From: Paramarasmius palmivorus | Taxonomy: Eukaryota > Basidiomycota > Agaricomycetes > Agaricales > Marasmiaceae | Assembly (NCBI GenBank): GCA_037176845.1 | Contig: JAYKXP010000039.1 | Span: 248,001-312,000, forward strand | Length of the DNA: 64,000 nt | Reading direction: 5' to 3' | Part shown: piece by piece, positions 10,296 to 24,679 of the stretch | Position numbering within the stretch: the stretch's first letter is position 1 | Layout: every line of letters begins with the position of its first letter | Translations under genes and position numbers: made by a program | Notes under the pieces: generated by a model | What the model was told of the DNA's origin: nothing | Database searches by the model: none | What the model saw: only the letters and a program-made list of their open reading frames with translations

Positions 10296-12248
10296 ATGGG
10301 CAACGTTTTAGCTCCTTACAAGTCAGAGAGACACACTTTGATCGTCGGTCATCTTGGCGCGATCGAGGGCCTCGCACTTCATCGTGCGGAAACAGGCGAG
10401 GCGCTCGTAAAGCGCTACCTCAACGTTCCCTTCGTCCTACCGCCTTCCGGACCTTATCGCTGGCGCAAACCTCGCCCTCTCCCTCCAGACCACTTATACA
10501 CACATCCCAACGGCCATCCTCGAGACTGTACGGCGTTTGGCCGAATATGTCCCCAGCCAGAATACACGAAATTGGGAAACCATGCATTTAGCAAATACGA
10601 CGAAGATTGCCTCACTTTGAATATCTGGACTCCCGCTGGCGAGCCACCAGAAGGAGGATGGCCCGTCATGCTTTGGTTTCACGGTCTGTGGCGAAAAGCT
10701 CTCATCCATCGTGTTTACTGACTAAGTGTCAGGTGGCTGGCTGCAAGTTGGCGACCCATCTATAGACCCGAACATGGACCCCACCGAGCTCATCGCTGCA
10801 AGCGGCGGTGGACTGCAATGCGTTTTCATTGCTGCGGCTTATCGCCTGTCGGTGTTCGGTTTCATGGCATCGAAGGAACTCGCAGAAGAAGCAGAACAAA
10901 ATGGTGAGAAGGCATTTGGAAATTACGGTCTATGGGATCAAGATGCGGCATTGGATTGGGTACACAAATACGTTCACCATTTTGGCGGTAACCCAAATGA
11001 GCTAACACTTTCTGGACGGAGCGCCGGAGCATACAGCACCCACGCAATAGCAGCGCACGACTTTCTCGTGAATCCGACACGTCCAACACGATATAAACGA
11101 CTAGTCATGTACGACATATTGTCTCAAACACGTTCGTGGCTGACATTCATCCTGAACCTGGCAGGTACTCTAACGCCATACCCGCTGACCCTAAGTCTGT
11201 GGAAGATGTTCAGCCTCAATTCGATGAGCTTCTTGGCGTCTGCAATATTCCCCTTGAGCTGTCAGGTCCAGAAAAACTTGCTCGGCTTCGGGCTATTCCC
11301 GCTCTGGAGCTTATCGACAAGATTATGACACTGTCAGCGCACACTTTCAGGCCTATCCGGGACGGCTACTTTTTCCCACTCGATTTATTCGACCGCTTCA
11401 TCGCTGGAGACTTCGCTAAAGAGTTTCAAAAACGAGGTCTCCAGGTACTTCTCGGCGAGGTTCGGGACGAGGTTCGTCTAGATTTGCATTAATGTCGTAT
11501 GGAGAAAAAATTCTGACCCTTTGGGAAATTCCAGGAGACATTGTATCGGCAGACCAATCCGCCTCATGATCTTGAGTCCCTGTACAAAGAAGTGGGCAAC
11601 TATTATTCTCCCCCCGTCACTCGCATCATGGTGGATGCGTACCTCAATCGGAAAGTTCATAAGGATGGTGCACACCCTGATCCCGAACCTGACATTGATC
11701 CCTGGAAGAAAGTCTTCGGTGATATTGGTATGTCTTCTGTATCGTTCGGCTCCACATATTTGCTTACCCAAACTTGGTGTACCAAAAAATCTTAGTCTCT
11801 GATGGCCAAGTGCGCGCTCCTGCTCGCCTTCTCGTCCGACAATTGCTTGACGCTGGCGTACCCTTGTCTTCCATACGTCGGTATATGATCAACTGGAGGC
11901 CCTCTTTTGTCAATGCCAGAGCACCGAAAGAGTTTGGAGTCTCGCATGCCCTCGACAAGCCAATTTGGAATTTCTCCGTCATGCATGGACCTACGCCAGA
12001 CGAGGAGGTGACAATGCGAACCTGGATCAAAGATTTGGTATGGATCTCATAATAGTGGCAACACCGCCGGGACTGACACCAACAACCCGTGACAGGTTGA
12101 CTTCGTTCACGGAAGGGAGACTGACTATGGTACCCGGCACTGCGATGAGCATAAGGTAATCAGGCCCAATGGAGCCATAGTTGTAGAGAAGGATGAGAAA
12201 TGGGAGTATCTCGTCGGAGTCGCAGATCAAATGTGCACTGCAAAGTGA
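10296..12248 (+). CDS. Type-B carboxylesterase/lipase family hydrolase
   Basis: Alpha/beta hydrolase of the carboxylesterase type-B family, expected to hydrolyse carboxylic esters; the natural substrate cannot be read from sequence. Six exons (10296-10683, 10733-11108, 11165-11471, 11535-11727, 11796-12037, 12096-12248) give exactly 553 codons (552 residues), the normal family length. Motifs in order: EDCLTLNIWTP, the oxyanion-hole block LWFHGGW (created by the first splice), NYGLWDQDAALDWVHKYVHHFGG, and the nucleophile elbow GRSAG with the catalytic Ser. GRSAG replaces the commoner GESAG. A conserved C-terminal block (DFVHGRETDYGTR) is also present. No signal peptide is evident; the N-terminus MGNVLAPYKSE suggests an intracellular enzyme, and MGN could be an acylation signal. 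The ATG at 10260 in the same frame is an alternative start adding 12 residues. Confidence 0.9.
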
Positions 12249-12548
12249 AGAACGGTTCCTAAATATCTGGTGTATTGTCCGCGCAAAATGTTTGCGCATC
12301 AACCACTACATAGGCCTGTCATTATAGGTACGGCAGTGTTATACTTGGTTTATGATACATGATTTGGATGGCAAATAAACTATGTACCGAGAAATGTAGA
12401 TCCAGATGCGAAAGCGAGAAAGATTATATGCAGTCACGGTTTAAGTGTACGAATGCACAAAGAGAAGACTGCACAAAGAGAGGACAAAGAAGAGAAATCC
12501 AGCAACGTACAACAATCTATCCAATATACTTAAATATTCTGCGAGAGA

Positions 12549-15500
12549 TTAGACCGGCGTCGAGGACCATTGCTGATAGCCGTAATGGTCCTGTGGCCAG
12601 AAGAAAGCGCTGACTTGTTGCTCCTCGTATGGTGCGCCATGGTATTCAACATATTGATCTTCATTGGGTCCTTGTGGAGAGATGGGAGAGTATGGCTGCG
12701 TTCCATCAGGCTGCGACATGTGCGAATGGCGCCTAGCTGTATGGCTGTAGTGTTCCCGACCAGTGGCCGAAGGATAATCGACGATAGAAGGCTGGTGCAC
12801 CGTTTGGGGCACGCTGTATGGGATGAATGGTGTCATTATAGGGCCAGTTCCGCTGGCATCTTGAGGCGGGTGTGGATGTGATGAGTATCCATGGTGGACT
12901 GGGGGTTGCTGGATAACATGCGCAGATGGGGGATGATAAGGGGAGGTATTGTTTTGGGCAATGGGGTGAACTTGAACTGAGGGATACACATGACCGTTCA
13001 AACTTTCGATGTTATGTGCATGGGGAGGTGACTCTGAATAAGAGGATACCCTTGTTACCACGGAAGGTTGCGAGCGGGGTGGACCAGGTATCAGCTGAAT
13101 CTCGGAGACAGGCGGTGAAATCGTTGCTGGCACCGAAATAGGCTTTGGGCTTTCGTTCTGACCCGGTAAGGAGGGAGAAGAAGACATTGCAGAATGTACC
13201 GATGCCGGAGGAGATAATTGCATATTTGGCTGCGCACAACCGCCGGCATTACAACGGCTCAAGGTTTCATGCAAATGGCGCTGCAAACTCTGCACCGACG
13301 ATTGCATCCCTGGTATATTGTGACTTCCTCCTGCCAGGACTCTGTTACATAATTCCAAACGATGGAGAATTTCGGGCGAGACGGCGCGCTGTCGATCCGC
13401 CAAGGCTAGATCCACCGTAGCCGCAAGAAAAGCTGCAAAAATTACAACATATGAGGCCCTTCCCAAAGGATAATGAGAGTCATACAGAGTGAATATGTCG
13501 GCAATTTTCACCGCTGTACGCTCGCATGTGGATACTGCATGTGTGACCGCCTTGTTAGCATCTTTTGACGATGCATAGTAGAAAGGCCGATACAGCAGAA
13601 TCCATATCAGTTGAATGAGTAGACTAAGTTTCGTTGTTATTGCACTGGTTACAAAAGGATATGCAAGAATACTCACTTTAGCTGTAAGATATGCGGTGGT
13701 GGTGCGGAGGTAAACTTGTCGAATTCTTGTATAACGACATCTTTGATTGCGCTAGATTGCCATTCAAGAAGTCTATCACGCATGTGTGACACGAACTGTT
13801 GAGCGTGAGGTGGGCGCATCTTCTTTCGGTATAGATTGCAGAGAATTTCATCGAGGAACTGAGTATCTGTTAAGAGATATGGCTGAATACCGAGCGAATT
13901 GGCCTCACCTGACAGGCCCGACAATACCTGAGAAACAATTGCCATTCAGCACAGTGAGTAGACAGTGTTGTGCGGCTCACTCATGGAAGCATTTGGCTTC
14001 GTGGCATAGTGTACGGGGGTACGAGAATAGTGGTCGTGGGGAATCAGTAGCCAACAAAGGTACCCATAGATCATCACTATCTTTAGGGTCTGTGGTTCCA
14101 AGCGCTTAGCATTGACTTAGATTCGTCAGAAAAGTACTTACCAGGTAGAGGCGGGTGTCGTTCTTCCAATGTTAGTAACGGTTTTTTGTTGAGTGATAAA
14201 GCTAAGAGTCTGCAATGGGTTTAGGAATGTCTCAAAGGCAAAATAACATAGGTGGCTCACTTGTCCCAGTTGTAAGCAGCCCAAAAAATCCTAAGTCTCA
14301 TTTGTCTATGTGCGTAGGCACGCTCACTGAGCTTTTCTCCGGAATGATCATCGTAGGGTTTGTCCGAATGACACTCGAGGTCAATGATCATGCCAACCGC
14401 AGACGCAGTCAGATACCATGCCTGGGCATACATGCCTCTTGCTGCATGGTTTGAAGCCAATAGTAGCATACCTGCACCGAACGCTAAGCCATGGAATGAC
14501 ACGGAAGCAATTAGCGCATACCTTGCGCTGTAGGTATGCTACTCGGTCGGCTCATGGCCGCAGCTAGTAGCAGGTGCGTCTTCGCCTGAATAACTTGCAT
14601 CAGCGCATTATACCAAAGAAGAGACTCGGGGCAGCTGGCAGGAATTGTGGAGTGCAAGTGAAAACAGATCAATCTGGACAGGGTACCCTATCGCAGATAA
14701 CAAAGTAGCGAGACAGCCTGGTGTACTCTGCCCCTGCGCATGACCCGTACCCTGGCACATCGCTACGGACCTGCAACCTGAACCATCCCCCGCCAGACTT
14801 TCCGAGAATAGTCGACGTACCGTATATTCGTGAGACTTGTCTGAAAGTTGAGGAACATAGCGCATAGTGTGGGTGTAAAGGGCGTATAAAAGAAAGTGAC
14901 TGTAATACTTCGGGTCATTCTCTTTCATGGCAACTACCCCGTCCAAGTCAGTTTTTCAACTCATTCATCTGCTCTAGGCGCACCTTCAAACAATTTCTTG
15001 TCCACTATTGAGTTTCGTGGCCCTTGCCAACTGAGTAGTAGCATAAGTAGATGGCGTAATTTTCGCGATCTCTTCCTTACCAGAAAAAGTTCTTTAATAG
15101 CAGCTGACTATGTTCCTGAGAAACTATCAATAGCAATTTTAGGAACCAAGTACACAGCTGGGCAGTTTGACTTACTACCGTCATCTTCGTAACTTGCAGG
15201 AACGCAGGTTGAGATGTAGTAATCAACCCAGGAAGAAACTTGCTGGTTGGGCGGTGCGGGTCGATGACGTTCTGAGCCCTCTGCTCCTGAGGAATTGTCT
15301 GAATCGGTCGGAGTTGCTGGTTTGAGGGACAACTGCAACGCAGATTCGGGGCGCCACCGAGTATCATCGTCCTACAATTCAATTTGAATTTTTGAGAAGG
15401 AGCGAGACTAGAGAAAAGCGGACCTGATCGTCACTTTCATCCGCGGAAGGTGACATTTCCCGATCTTGATCCTTTGTTCTCAACTTCTTCAAGGGACGCT

Positions 15501-16127
15501 TCCGGTTCATATGAGGCTCATCCAGACGGGCAGAGGGGGAATCGAATCCTTCATCGTCACTGGTTGTACCAGGGTCGTTGCCATTGTGAGACGAAAATGA
15601 GTGGTTGGGGTCTATCCGCTCATCCTTCATCCATTGTTTCAACATTCGGTCGCGATCTTCAGAGTCGGCTATGGCCAGTCGGCGAATGTATCTGCGCATG
15701 TCAAGATCAGTCGGTGACAGACGCGTTGGTTTTGATTTGACATACCTTCTTAGTTGATTAACCTCTGAATTTACGGGTTCGGATGACGATGGCACGGGTT
15801 TGGGTACTCTGGAATTCTTCCCGTTTCTGAAAGGCCGAAACAAAAAGTTGCCCATCCCGAGAGTCCGATTGGTTAATGCATACGAGAGGAATGACTTGAT
15901 GCTCACGGTGGAAACACGCATTTTACCCCAACTTCACTACAGTGCGTGCACAATGACTTCCCAGTACTGTCTCTCCCTGGACATTTCCTCTTTCGCCTTC
16001 TGCATAACTCGCATGATGCTCCGTAACGACGTTTCGTACGCACAAGTGGTCTGTCCGTGTCTGCGGATTTTGACTGAGTGGGTGATGTAGTAGAAGGAGG
16101 AATTTCAGGTGGAACTTCCGAGGTCAT
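12549..16127 (-). CDS. Fungal Zn2Cys6 transcription factor with middle homology region
   Basis: The first exon (16127-15907) encodes a binuclear zinc cluster with spacing C-X2-C-X6-C-X10-C-X2-C-X6-C, starting CELCRRRKRKC and preceded by a basic RTKRRYG stretch. Following exons give a serine/acid-rich linker, then a region resembling the fungal-specific transcription factor domain (WVDYYISTCVPAS; HGLAFGAGMLLLASNHAARG; ECHSDKPY; RIFWAAYNWDK). The C-terminal exon (12549 to about 13622) ends in a low-complexity Pro/Ser/His/Gln-rich tail typical of activation regions. Clear introns include 15827-15906, 15692-15745 and the one near 13623-13675; several more lie between 14000 and 15430, and I did not fix all of them. 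It acts as a nuclear DNA-binding regulator; targets are unknown. It lies tail-to-tail with the esterase and head to tail with the aminotransferase, so either could be a target, but that is speculation. Confidence 0.85.
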
Positions 16128-16352
16128 GATGGTGTTACTGTTGGGACTGTCGCCTTCGCCTCCACACTTGAGACGGACGGGAGGTGAAGGCGCAGACTGA
16201 GATATACTGGTGTTTCTTCACTTTGCTTAGTCAGTGAGTCATATCAAATATTCAGGGCCGAGTGAGCCGTCTTTCAACAAGACATCCATGTCCGAGATTT
16301 CGGAACACAGCCGAAGTTTTATCTATGTGCTTCTACATGCAAATACATATAT

Positions 16353-18428
<2,076 letters not shown>

Positions 18429-18600
18429 TGTTGTAGCGGTGATTCGGTAACGTTCGACGTTCAGTGTGGGTATGATGAGCAGAACTGAGAAATGAGGTCT
18501 TGAGCCTTGAGTGTTTATAGGAGGTAAATGGGAGGCGCAGGAATCCGTTCCTCCTTTAATAAGTTGCGATTAACTCGGGTGAAAGTCCATGCGAGTCGAG

Positions 18601-21197
18601 TCATTGGCCAATTTCCGAAAATACCGAAATGTGCGTGGCCATCGCTGCTGTTTTAGAGATAGTGGCATCGTGTTCTTCATTTTCTCGTAAGTACTGTTAC
18701 ACTTCATGCACTTGCCACGGATGTTTTTGTATGTTCCAGCTCTTCCAAACCAGATTTCGCGCTAATCACCTCTTGCTTTGCAGATTCCGCAACAACAACC
18801 TCGTCACCGAACTCTGCCGCAATCATCTCAAGGCTCCTGCCCTTCGTCCTGAGAGTAGATGTCAGCAACGGCCTCGGACAAAGAAATATTGCAACGTACT
18901 CAGGGAAGAAGCAGAAAACGCAAACTGCGGAAACAAACGTCGTTGCTACGAATACGTCTAATCAAAAGACTGAGTGCTCTGGACGGATGAACTATTGCTT
19001 GTTAAACTCACAGTAATAGTTTTCTTTGATGTTAGCAAAGGCCTAAACAAAATTGCCCCCCGAGTCAGCGCCACACAATAAAGCCAAGGGAACCTGACAT
19101 ACACTAGGCCCCGCTTCAGTGATAGCGATATTCACGACGAAGTGCGACGTCGAAGCTAAACCAGTTCTATGATTGGGGTCAGAATGGCATAATGACATGA
19201 GAAGTATATGAAAAGCGTTTACACTTTGCTTCTCAAGAACATCGGAAGGATCTCCACCCCGTATAGCCATGTAGTGCTGTTGATTCCCAGATCTAGGGTC
19301 GCTAGTTGAGTAAAATGAAAGGAGGACCAATCAAGACTGACAGTAGATAGCAGTGAACATGTAGATGCCCAGAATTGCGAAACCTTTCCCGACACGATTA
19401 TCGGATGAGGCGAAGAACCTAGCCACTGTCGAATGGTCAGTCTATTAGTCTCATGCAAATGAAGAAAGACATACTTAGAGCAGAATATATCAAGTCGACA
19501 CAAAGCCCTGCAGCTCCGTAGCCAAGTAATTTAACGCGACCGAATCGGTCGACGAGCCTTAACTGGAACGCACATGATATTAGCTTTGAGAACGTCTCCG
19601 CGTTCCTGGCTTACCGAAATAATATTAATAAGAACACCAATGGTTCCATAAACGCCGGCAAGAAGAAGAATGGTGTGGCCAGTGATACCAAGCTGTTTGT
19701 AAAGCGTTGTCTGGTAATAGTCTGATAATTGTGTGGTTAAGTATTGGTGTATTTCCATGAATAATACTCACTGATAACATTGACGCCGGTGAGAGAAGTC
19801 ATGGTCTGAACGGCAACTGCAATGATAATACGCTTCTTGTATTTCCTCCAGGCCTCAACGAAGGTTGACACCTCCGAAGACTGGGCGGTTACAGGTTTAA
19901 ACAATACATCGCAAGAACAAGGAATGAATGCACCTTCTCGAACAAGATCTGTTCCCTCATGTCCTCAAACTCCGCATGTAGAGTGTCCTTAAGCCAAAGT
20001 CAGTCTTGTGTCATTCATTAGTATAAGGCACAAATGCGAACTGACCGCTGTAAGATTACCCCGAATCCGACTAAAGGCGGCCTTTGCTTCTTCATCCCTC
20101 CCAGCACGAATGAGCCATCGAGGAGACTCGGGTAGAATAAATAATCCGAAGAAAAGGATAACACCGGGGGGTACTTGAAGTGCAAGCGGGAAGCGCCACT
20201 GGAAAGAAGTAGTGTCTGATGCGAAGCCACATGCATACCCGATCCAGTTGGCTGTTGAATGTGTTAGTCACGATGTCTGTTTCTAGTCATATTAAACATA
20301 CCTAGGAAGCCTCCAATGCCAATCATGTATCCAGAAAGACCCCCAATGACTCCACGAGATTCCGGCGGACTTGAAACGTACCCAATAAGTAATTCTTCGT
20401 GTAACGGATGCAGACTGAAGCTCACGATATTTCAGAGTTGTATATAGGCACCGTTCCAACCAAACCGCCCCTATAGAAGCTGTCAGTGAACTGTGGAGCT
20501 AAGCGACCGAAGCAATCACTCACACTGCAACACCCGTCAGTATGCGTCCAACCAAAAACATAGCGTAATTCTGAGCTGCGGTCTGGATAACGGTGCCTAC
20601 GGTGACCTGCCAAAACGTGGGTGTCAGATGAGAACGGAGGCTGAATTCTAGATATCGCACCGTCATGCACATGAGTTGCATGAATCTCTTTCTTCCTAAC
20701 ACATCCCCCAGGATCATTTGGATGATAGCGCCCACTGCTTCGCCTGCGATGTAAGTAGCAACAATTGCACCAGTCGCGGCGTCGCTGGGTCTGCCCATGT
20801 CTGCACACTCCGTCAGTGCATATGACTTAAAGCGAAGTATATGATCACTTACAGTCCTTAAAGCTATCGTGAGCTATACTCGTCGTGATGATACCCGTGT
20901 CGTAGCTTGCAGGCACTTTAGTTTGGAGTTGAGAGAGGCAGTGGTAATTGTACAAACCCAAAAAGAAACGAGCCTATGCAAAACAAAGCGATAAGTAACG
21001 CGCTACCCCGCACAGTGCATGTTACTCACCTAGACCTGCAAACAGGCCGACCATCACAATGTAGGGTCGCATGTCGGTCAACGAACAACTGGGTTGAGTA
21101 AGGTACGGTTCGTTCGAAGAAAAAACCATCATCAAAACTGCTCCACTTGCTACTTATACGACAGGTCCGCGACGCTCATTTGAAATGCCTCAGGCAT
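18601..21197 (-). CDS. MFS sugar/polyol transporter
   Basis: A twelve-helix major facilitator of the sugar porter family. Signature motifs: GDVLGRKRFMQ (between TM2 and TM3), GRILTGVAVGGLVGTVPIYNSEISPPESRG (given here only as family blocks), LPESPRWLIRAGRDEEA before the central loop, RLVDRFGRVKLLGYG after TM8, and a C-terminal TKGRSLEMIAAEF. The first exon begins at ATG 21197 (MPEAFQMSVADL), with a second in-frame ATG at 21179. A splice leads to MRPYIVMVGLFAGLG, the usual TM1. The last exon ends at TGA 18601-18603 after a short hydrophilic tail. At least ten short introns are present. It faces the aldolase/kinase pair on the other side of an 811-nt intergenic region, which suggests it imports the substrate of those enzymes. 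Sugar specificity is not predictable. Confidence 0.88.
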
Positions 21198-22008
21198 TAG
21201 CGGAAAAAGTGTGTTCGAGTTCAGGCCGTCGAGGAACCGGACCAAAGTGCGCGTTGGTTGTTGAACCATATTTCCAGTGCCAGGCACGGAACATCGGGCC
21301 GACGGTCGCATGAAATATTATTTTCGAAGTGAGCGCCAACCGTCCAGTTGACGAATGTGTTGTCGGTCATCATGCATCATGCAGGGCTCTCTGTTCTGTG
21401 CCGACTAAGTTGAATTCATTTGGGGTTCAAAATGTAATCCTTTGAGTGGTCGACCCGTGGGGAGTGGAGACAAGCATGGGGACTCGATTGGAGAAAATTG
21501 ATCCTGAACGAGGGGGTTAACGTTGTAACGTTCGGCTCGAAACACCGACCCGAAATGCCAGGTCGTCGTCGCTTGAAGTTGGCTTGAAGTTTCATCGAGT
21601 CCTTGGCCTTGCGTCCCAAATCTTAAAAAATTCCAGTTGGCATGCTACGGCGGAAACAAGATGGTGGTAAGAGGTAAAGAACGTGCGTGAGAGTTTTGCT
21701 GTCCCTGCGGGCCAAAGGGAAGCGTCTCTTGACTTTGACCACCATGAACCCCCAGCCAAACACTCCATTCCGTGTTCACGCACACTCTGACAATACATGG
21801 CCGCGGCTAAACTGAACGCGTTTCTCGACAACGACTCGAACAACGATTTGCATCACGGCATATGCTCGTGTGGACAAACTGAAATCCGACCAGATTCCGG
21901 ACCGCGATTCGGAATTCCAGTATCCACGGCTTCTTTGGACAAACTTACCTTCGGTCGCTCCTGAATTCGCTCACCAGAACCTCCATCTGCTACCAGAATC
22001 AAACCAGA
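21198..22008. promoter_or_regulatory. Divergent intergenic region between transporter and aldolase
   Basis: 811 nt separate the transporter start (read left) from the aldolase start (read right). No convincing coding sequence lies between, so it likely holds the two promoters. A shared regulator is possible but I recognise no specific operator. Confidence 0.4.
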
Positions 22009-23131
22009 ATGCCTCTCAATATTCCACTTCGCAAGAAGCTTGCCGCCGGTGAGCAGGCCGCAGGAGCCTGGCTCACTCTTCCGAGGTACGTTGACGTCTT
22101 GGCCAGAGCCAACTCAATAGATCTGATTATTACCGGAACCAGTACCGCAATCGCAAGAACCATTGCGAACACTGCAAATGTCTCTTGGGTCTTGATCGAT
22201 GGAGGTACGAGTACGCGTTCATCCTTAGGAAACCCGCGCTAAACGTCTCTATCCAGAGCATGGTTTGATTAATGGTGAATGAAGATGGAACCTAGACTTT
22301 CGTTCAGAAACTCAAACACTTGCTCTTGCAGAGTCCCATTTCTACGATCTTACCAACACTGTTGCATCCGCTGGAGCATCTCCCATAATTCGAGTACCTG
22401 CAGAAGAGGTCTGGCTTATCAAGGTGCTTTCCGCTTCCCCGCTATTGTTTTTCTGTTCTGATGACGATAAAGAGAGCTTTAGACTCTGGTGCACATGGCC
22501 TTATGGTTCCCATGGCTAACAATGCGGAGATTGTTCGCAAGGTTGTGCAAGCGACCAAATACCCTCCAGTAGGAATCCGTGGATTTGGACCCATGTTCAC
22601 ACACGCTACTGGTGCACTTGGTGGTACATACAAAGAAACCGCAAACGATGATCTCGTTATCGCTGTTCAAATTGAGCACCCTCAAGCAGTCGAGGAAATT
22701 GATCAAATTGTCCAAGAGGGCATCGATGTCGCCTTCGTACGTTTGACGAAAACATCGTCTACCCACACGTGCTGATCAATTTCGATGTAGATTGGCCCTT
22801 TCGACCTCGCCGTGTCTATGGGCGTCGAATTTGGGGGAGCCGAACACGAAGCCGCCATTTCCAAGATTCTCAACGCTTGCAAGAAAGCCGGCAAAGTTGC
22901 CGCCATTTTCTGTAGGTGTTTTGCCATACCCAATGCATTCGGGTTAACATTCATTCGCTCTGTACAGGTCTCACAGGAGAGCAGGCAGCTAAACGATTTG
23001 CTCAAGGTTTCGATATGGTGAGCGTTACAACCGACATTGACACCATTACGGATGGATTCGCGGCGGCTCTATCCTCGGCGACAGGGCAGAATGCTGCGAG
23101 TGTAAAGGGTTACACCACTGCTACCAACTAG
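22009..23131 (+). CDS. HpcH/HpaI-family aldolase
   Basis: A class-II metal-dependent aldolase of the HpcH/HpaI (2-keto-3-deoxy acid) family, cleaving a 4-hydroxy-2-oxo acid into pyruvate and an aldehyde. Seven exons: 22009-22085, 22143-22204, 22257-22274, 22332-22423, 22473-22736, 22791-22911, 22968-23131, totalling 266 codons (265 residues), the family's normal size. Motifs: SWVLIDGEHGL (catalytic His), RVPAEEVWLIKRALDSGAHG, MVPMANNAEIV, GIRGFGP, and VQIEHPQAVEEI with its metal-binding glutamate. IGPFDLAVSMG and GFDMVSVTTD complete the barrel. The catalytic EHG sequence is split over an 18-nt exon (22257-22274). Fungal relatives include the 2-keto-3-deoxy-L-rhamnonate aldolase of L-rhamnose catabolism, but other substrates are possible. 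Same direction as, and 264 nt before, the pfkB kinase. Confidence 0.9.
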
Positions 23132-23395
23132 ACCCACAATACAACGCTGAAATAGTCGTAAATAGGCTTATGTACATATAACAATTTGAAGCATCCAGAG
23201 GTGTCCGCGAGATATGTTCGGCCGTCGGTGCGAAGCTCCGCCGAGTGTTCGGAGTTCGGAATTTCCATTTCTCTCCTTTGATCACATCGCGATGGTACAA
23301 AATTGCCATGCAGCTCTCGGATTCACAAGTTTCCGTCTTCGAGCTACATACCATCGTCCTCTCCAGCTTTTTTGCGTAGCAAGTTTGGACATAAC

Positions 23396-24679
23396 ATGAG
23401 CGAACAACCCCGTTGCCTAATTCGTGGTTCCATCAGTACGTCTATCCGCCGCCTTTTCTTGTCCGTCGTATTTGACCAATTCATCGCAGATGTCGATGAA
23501 TATTTTAATGGTATGAGCACATTTTGGATCCCTCGACTTGTTGCTCATCACCCTTTCCAGTCAGAAACATCGTCCGACCCGGAGAAACCATTTCTTCCGA
23601 TGGTCTCGCAAAACGACCGGGCGGCAAAGGAGCAAATCAATCAGTCGCTGTTGCAAAAGCTGGTGGATATGCATATTTCATGGGTGCTGTTGGAGAAGAC
23701 GGATATTGGACCTTGGAGCATCTGAAGGAGCAGGGTGTCGATATCTCCGAGTCTGAGCACGTATCGGTACGGGCTCAAAGCCTTCAGGGCTGTCGAAAAA
23801 CAGGCTGATACTTGAAATAGGAACTGACTGGAAGGGCGCTAATCCAGGTGGCTGAAGACGGAGAGAACAGTATCAGTGAGCCAAAAACCTCAAGGTCTGA
23901 GTGACATACTCTGACAATCCAACAGTTCTCTTTAAGGGTGCCAACTACGCTATCCTGCCCAAAAAGCCCATTCATCCAAGCACCACACATCTCCTTCTGC
24001 AAAATGAAATACCCCTGAGCGAATCACTTCACTACCTAGCTGAAGCTGCCTCTCGATCTATCGTCACTATCTTCAATCCTTCTCCGATGCCAACCGACGA
24101 GGAGCTCAAATCTTTCCCGTGGGATCAACTCACCTGGCTTATCGTTAACGAAGGAGAAGCCAACGACATGTACCAAATTCTAACTTCTCGATCCGATTCT
24201 GCATCTGCAGGAAACGTCGATGTCGCCCAGACGCCTTACGCTAACGTACTGGCCTATGCTGTCGCTTTGCGTTTGTCATCTCAGATGCCAAAGACGAATA
24301 TCGTCTGCACTCTAGGCGGTTCGGGTGTCTTGATCCTCCTACCATCACTCCGAGACGCTGCAGGTCTTCCAGAACCGATCTTCTTACCTGCGGCCAAGTT
24401 GGAGAACGGCGTCGTTGATACCACTGGTGCTGGAGATTGCTTCGCCGGATACATGGCTGCCGGTTTAATGAAACTTCAACACGAAAAGGGCTCGTGTTCT
24501 TTGACTCGTGAGGATGTACTTACTGTGATGAAACGATGCGTGCAGGTGTGTCCACTCGCACTGGTTCGCGTAACGTGGGACTGATGGACTTCTTACAGGC
24601 CAGTGGTTTATGCGTCGAAAGGGCTGGTGCCATGTCGAGCATACCCCTTGGAGCTGAAGTCGACGCGAGGCTCAAATGA
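23396..24679 (+). CDS. pfkB/ribokinase-family sugar kinase
   Basis: An ATP-dependent sugar kinase of the ribokinase fold. Exons 23396-23435, 23490-23510 (21 nt), 23561-23766, 23821-23875, 23926-24545 and 24599-24679 give exactly 341 codons (340 residues). Motifs: GSINVDEYF at the N-terminus (assembled from three exons), RPGGKGANQSVAVAKAGG (pfkB signature 1, substrate binding), GAVGEDGYW, LTGRALIQV, NEGEAN, CTLGGSGV, and DTTGAGDCFAGYMAAGL (signature 2, with the catalytic Asp in GAGD). The pattern fits ribokinase-like enzymes best; 2-keto-3-deoxy sugar kinases and deoxyribose kinases share these motifs. Next to the aldolase and sugar transporter it may phosphorylate a sugar or keto-acid from the same pathway, which is an inference from position. 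Confidence 0.9.
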
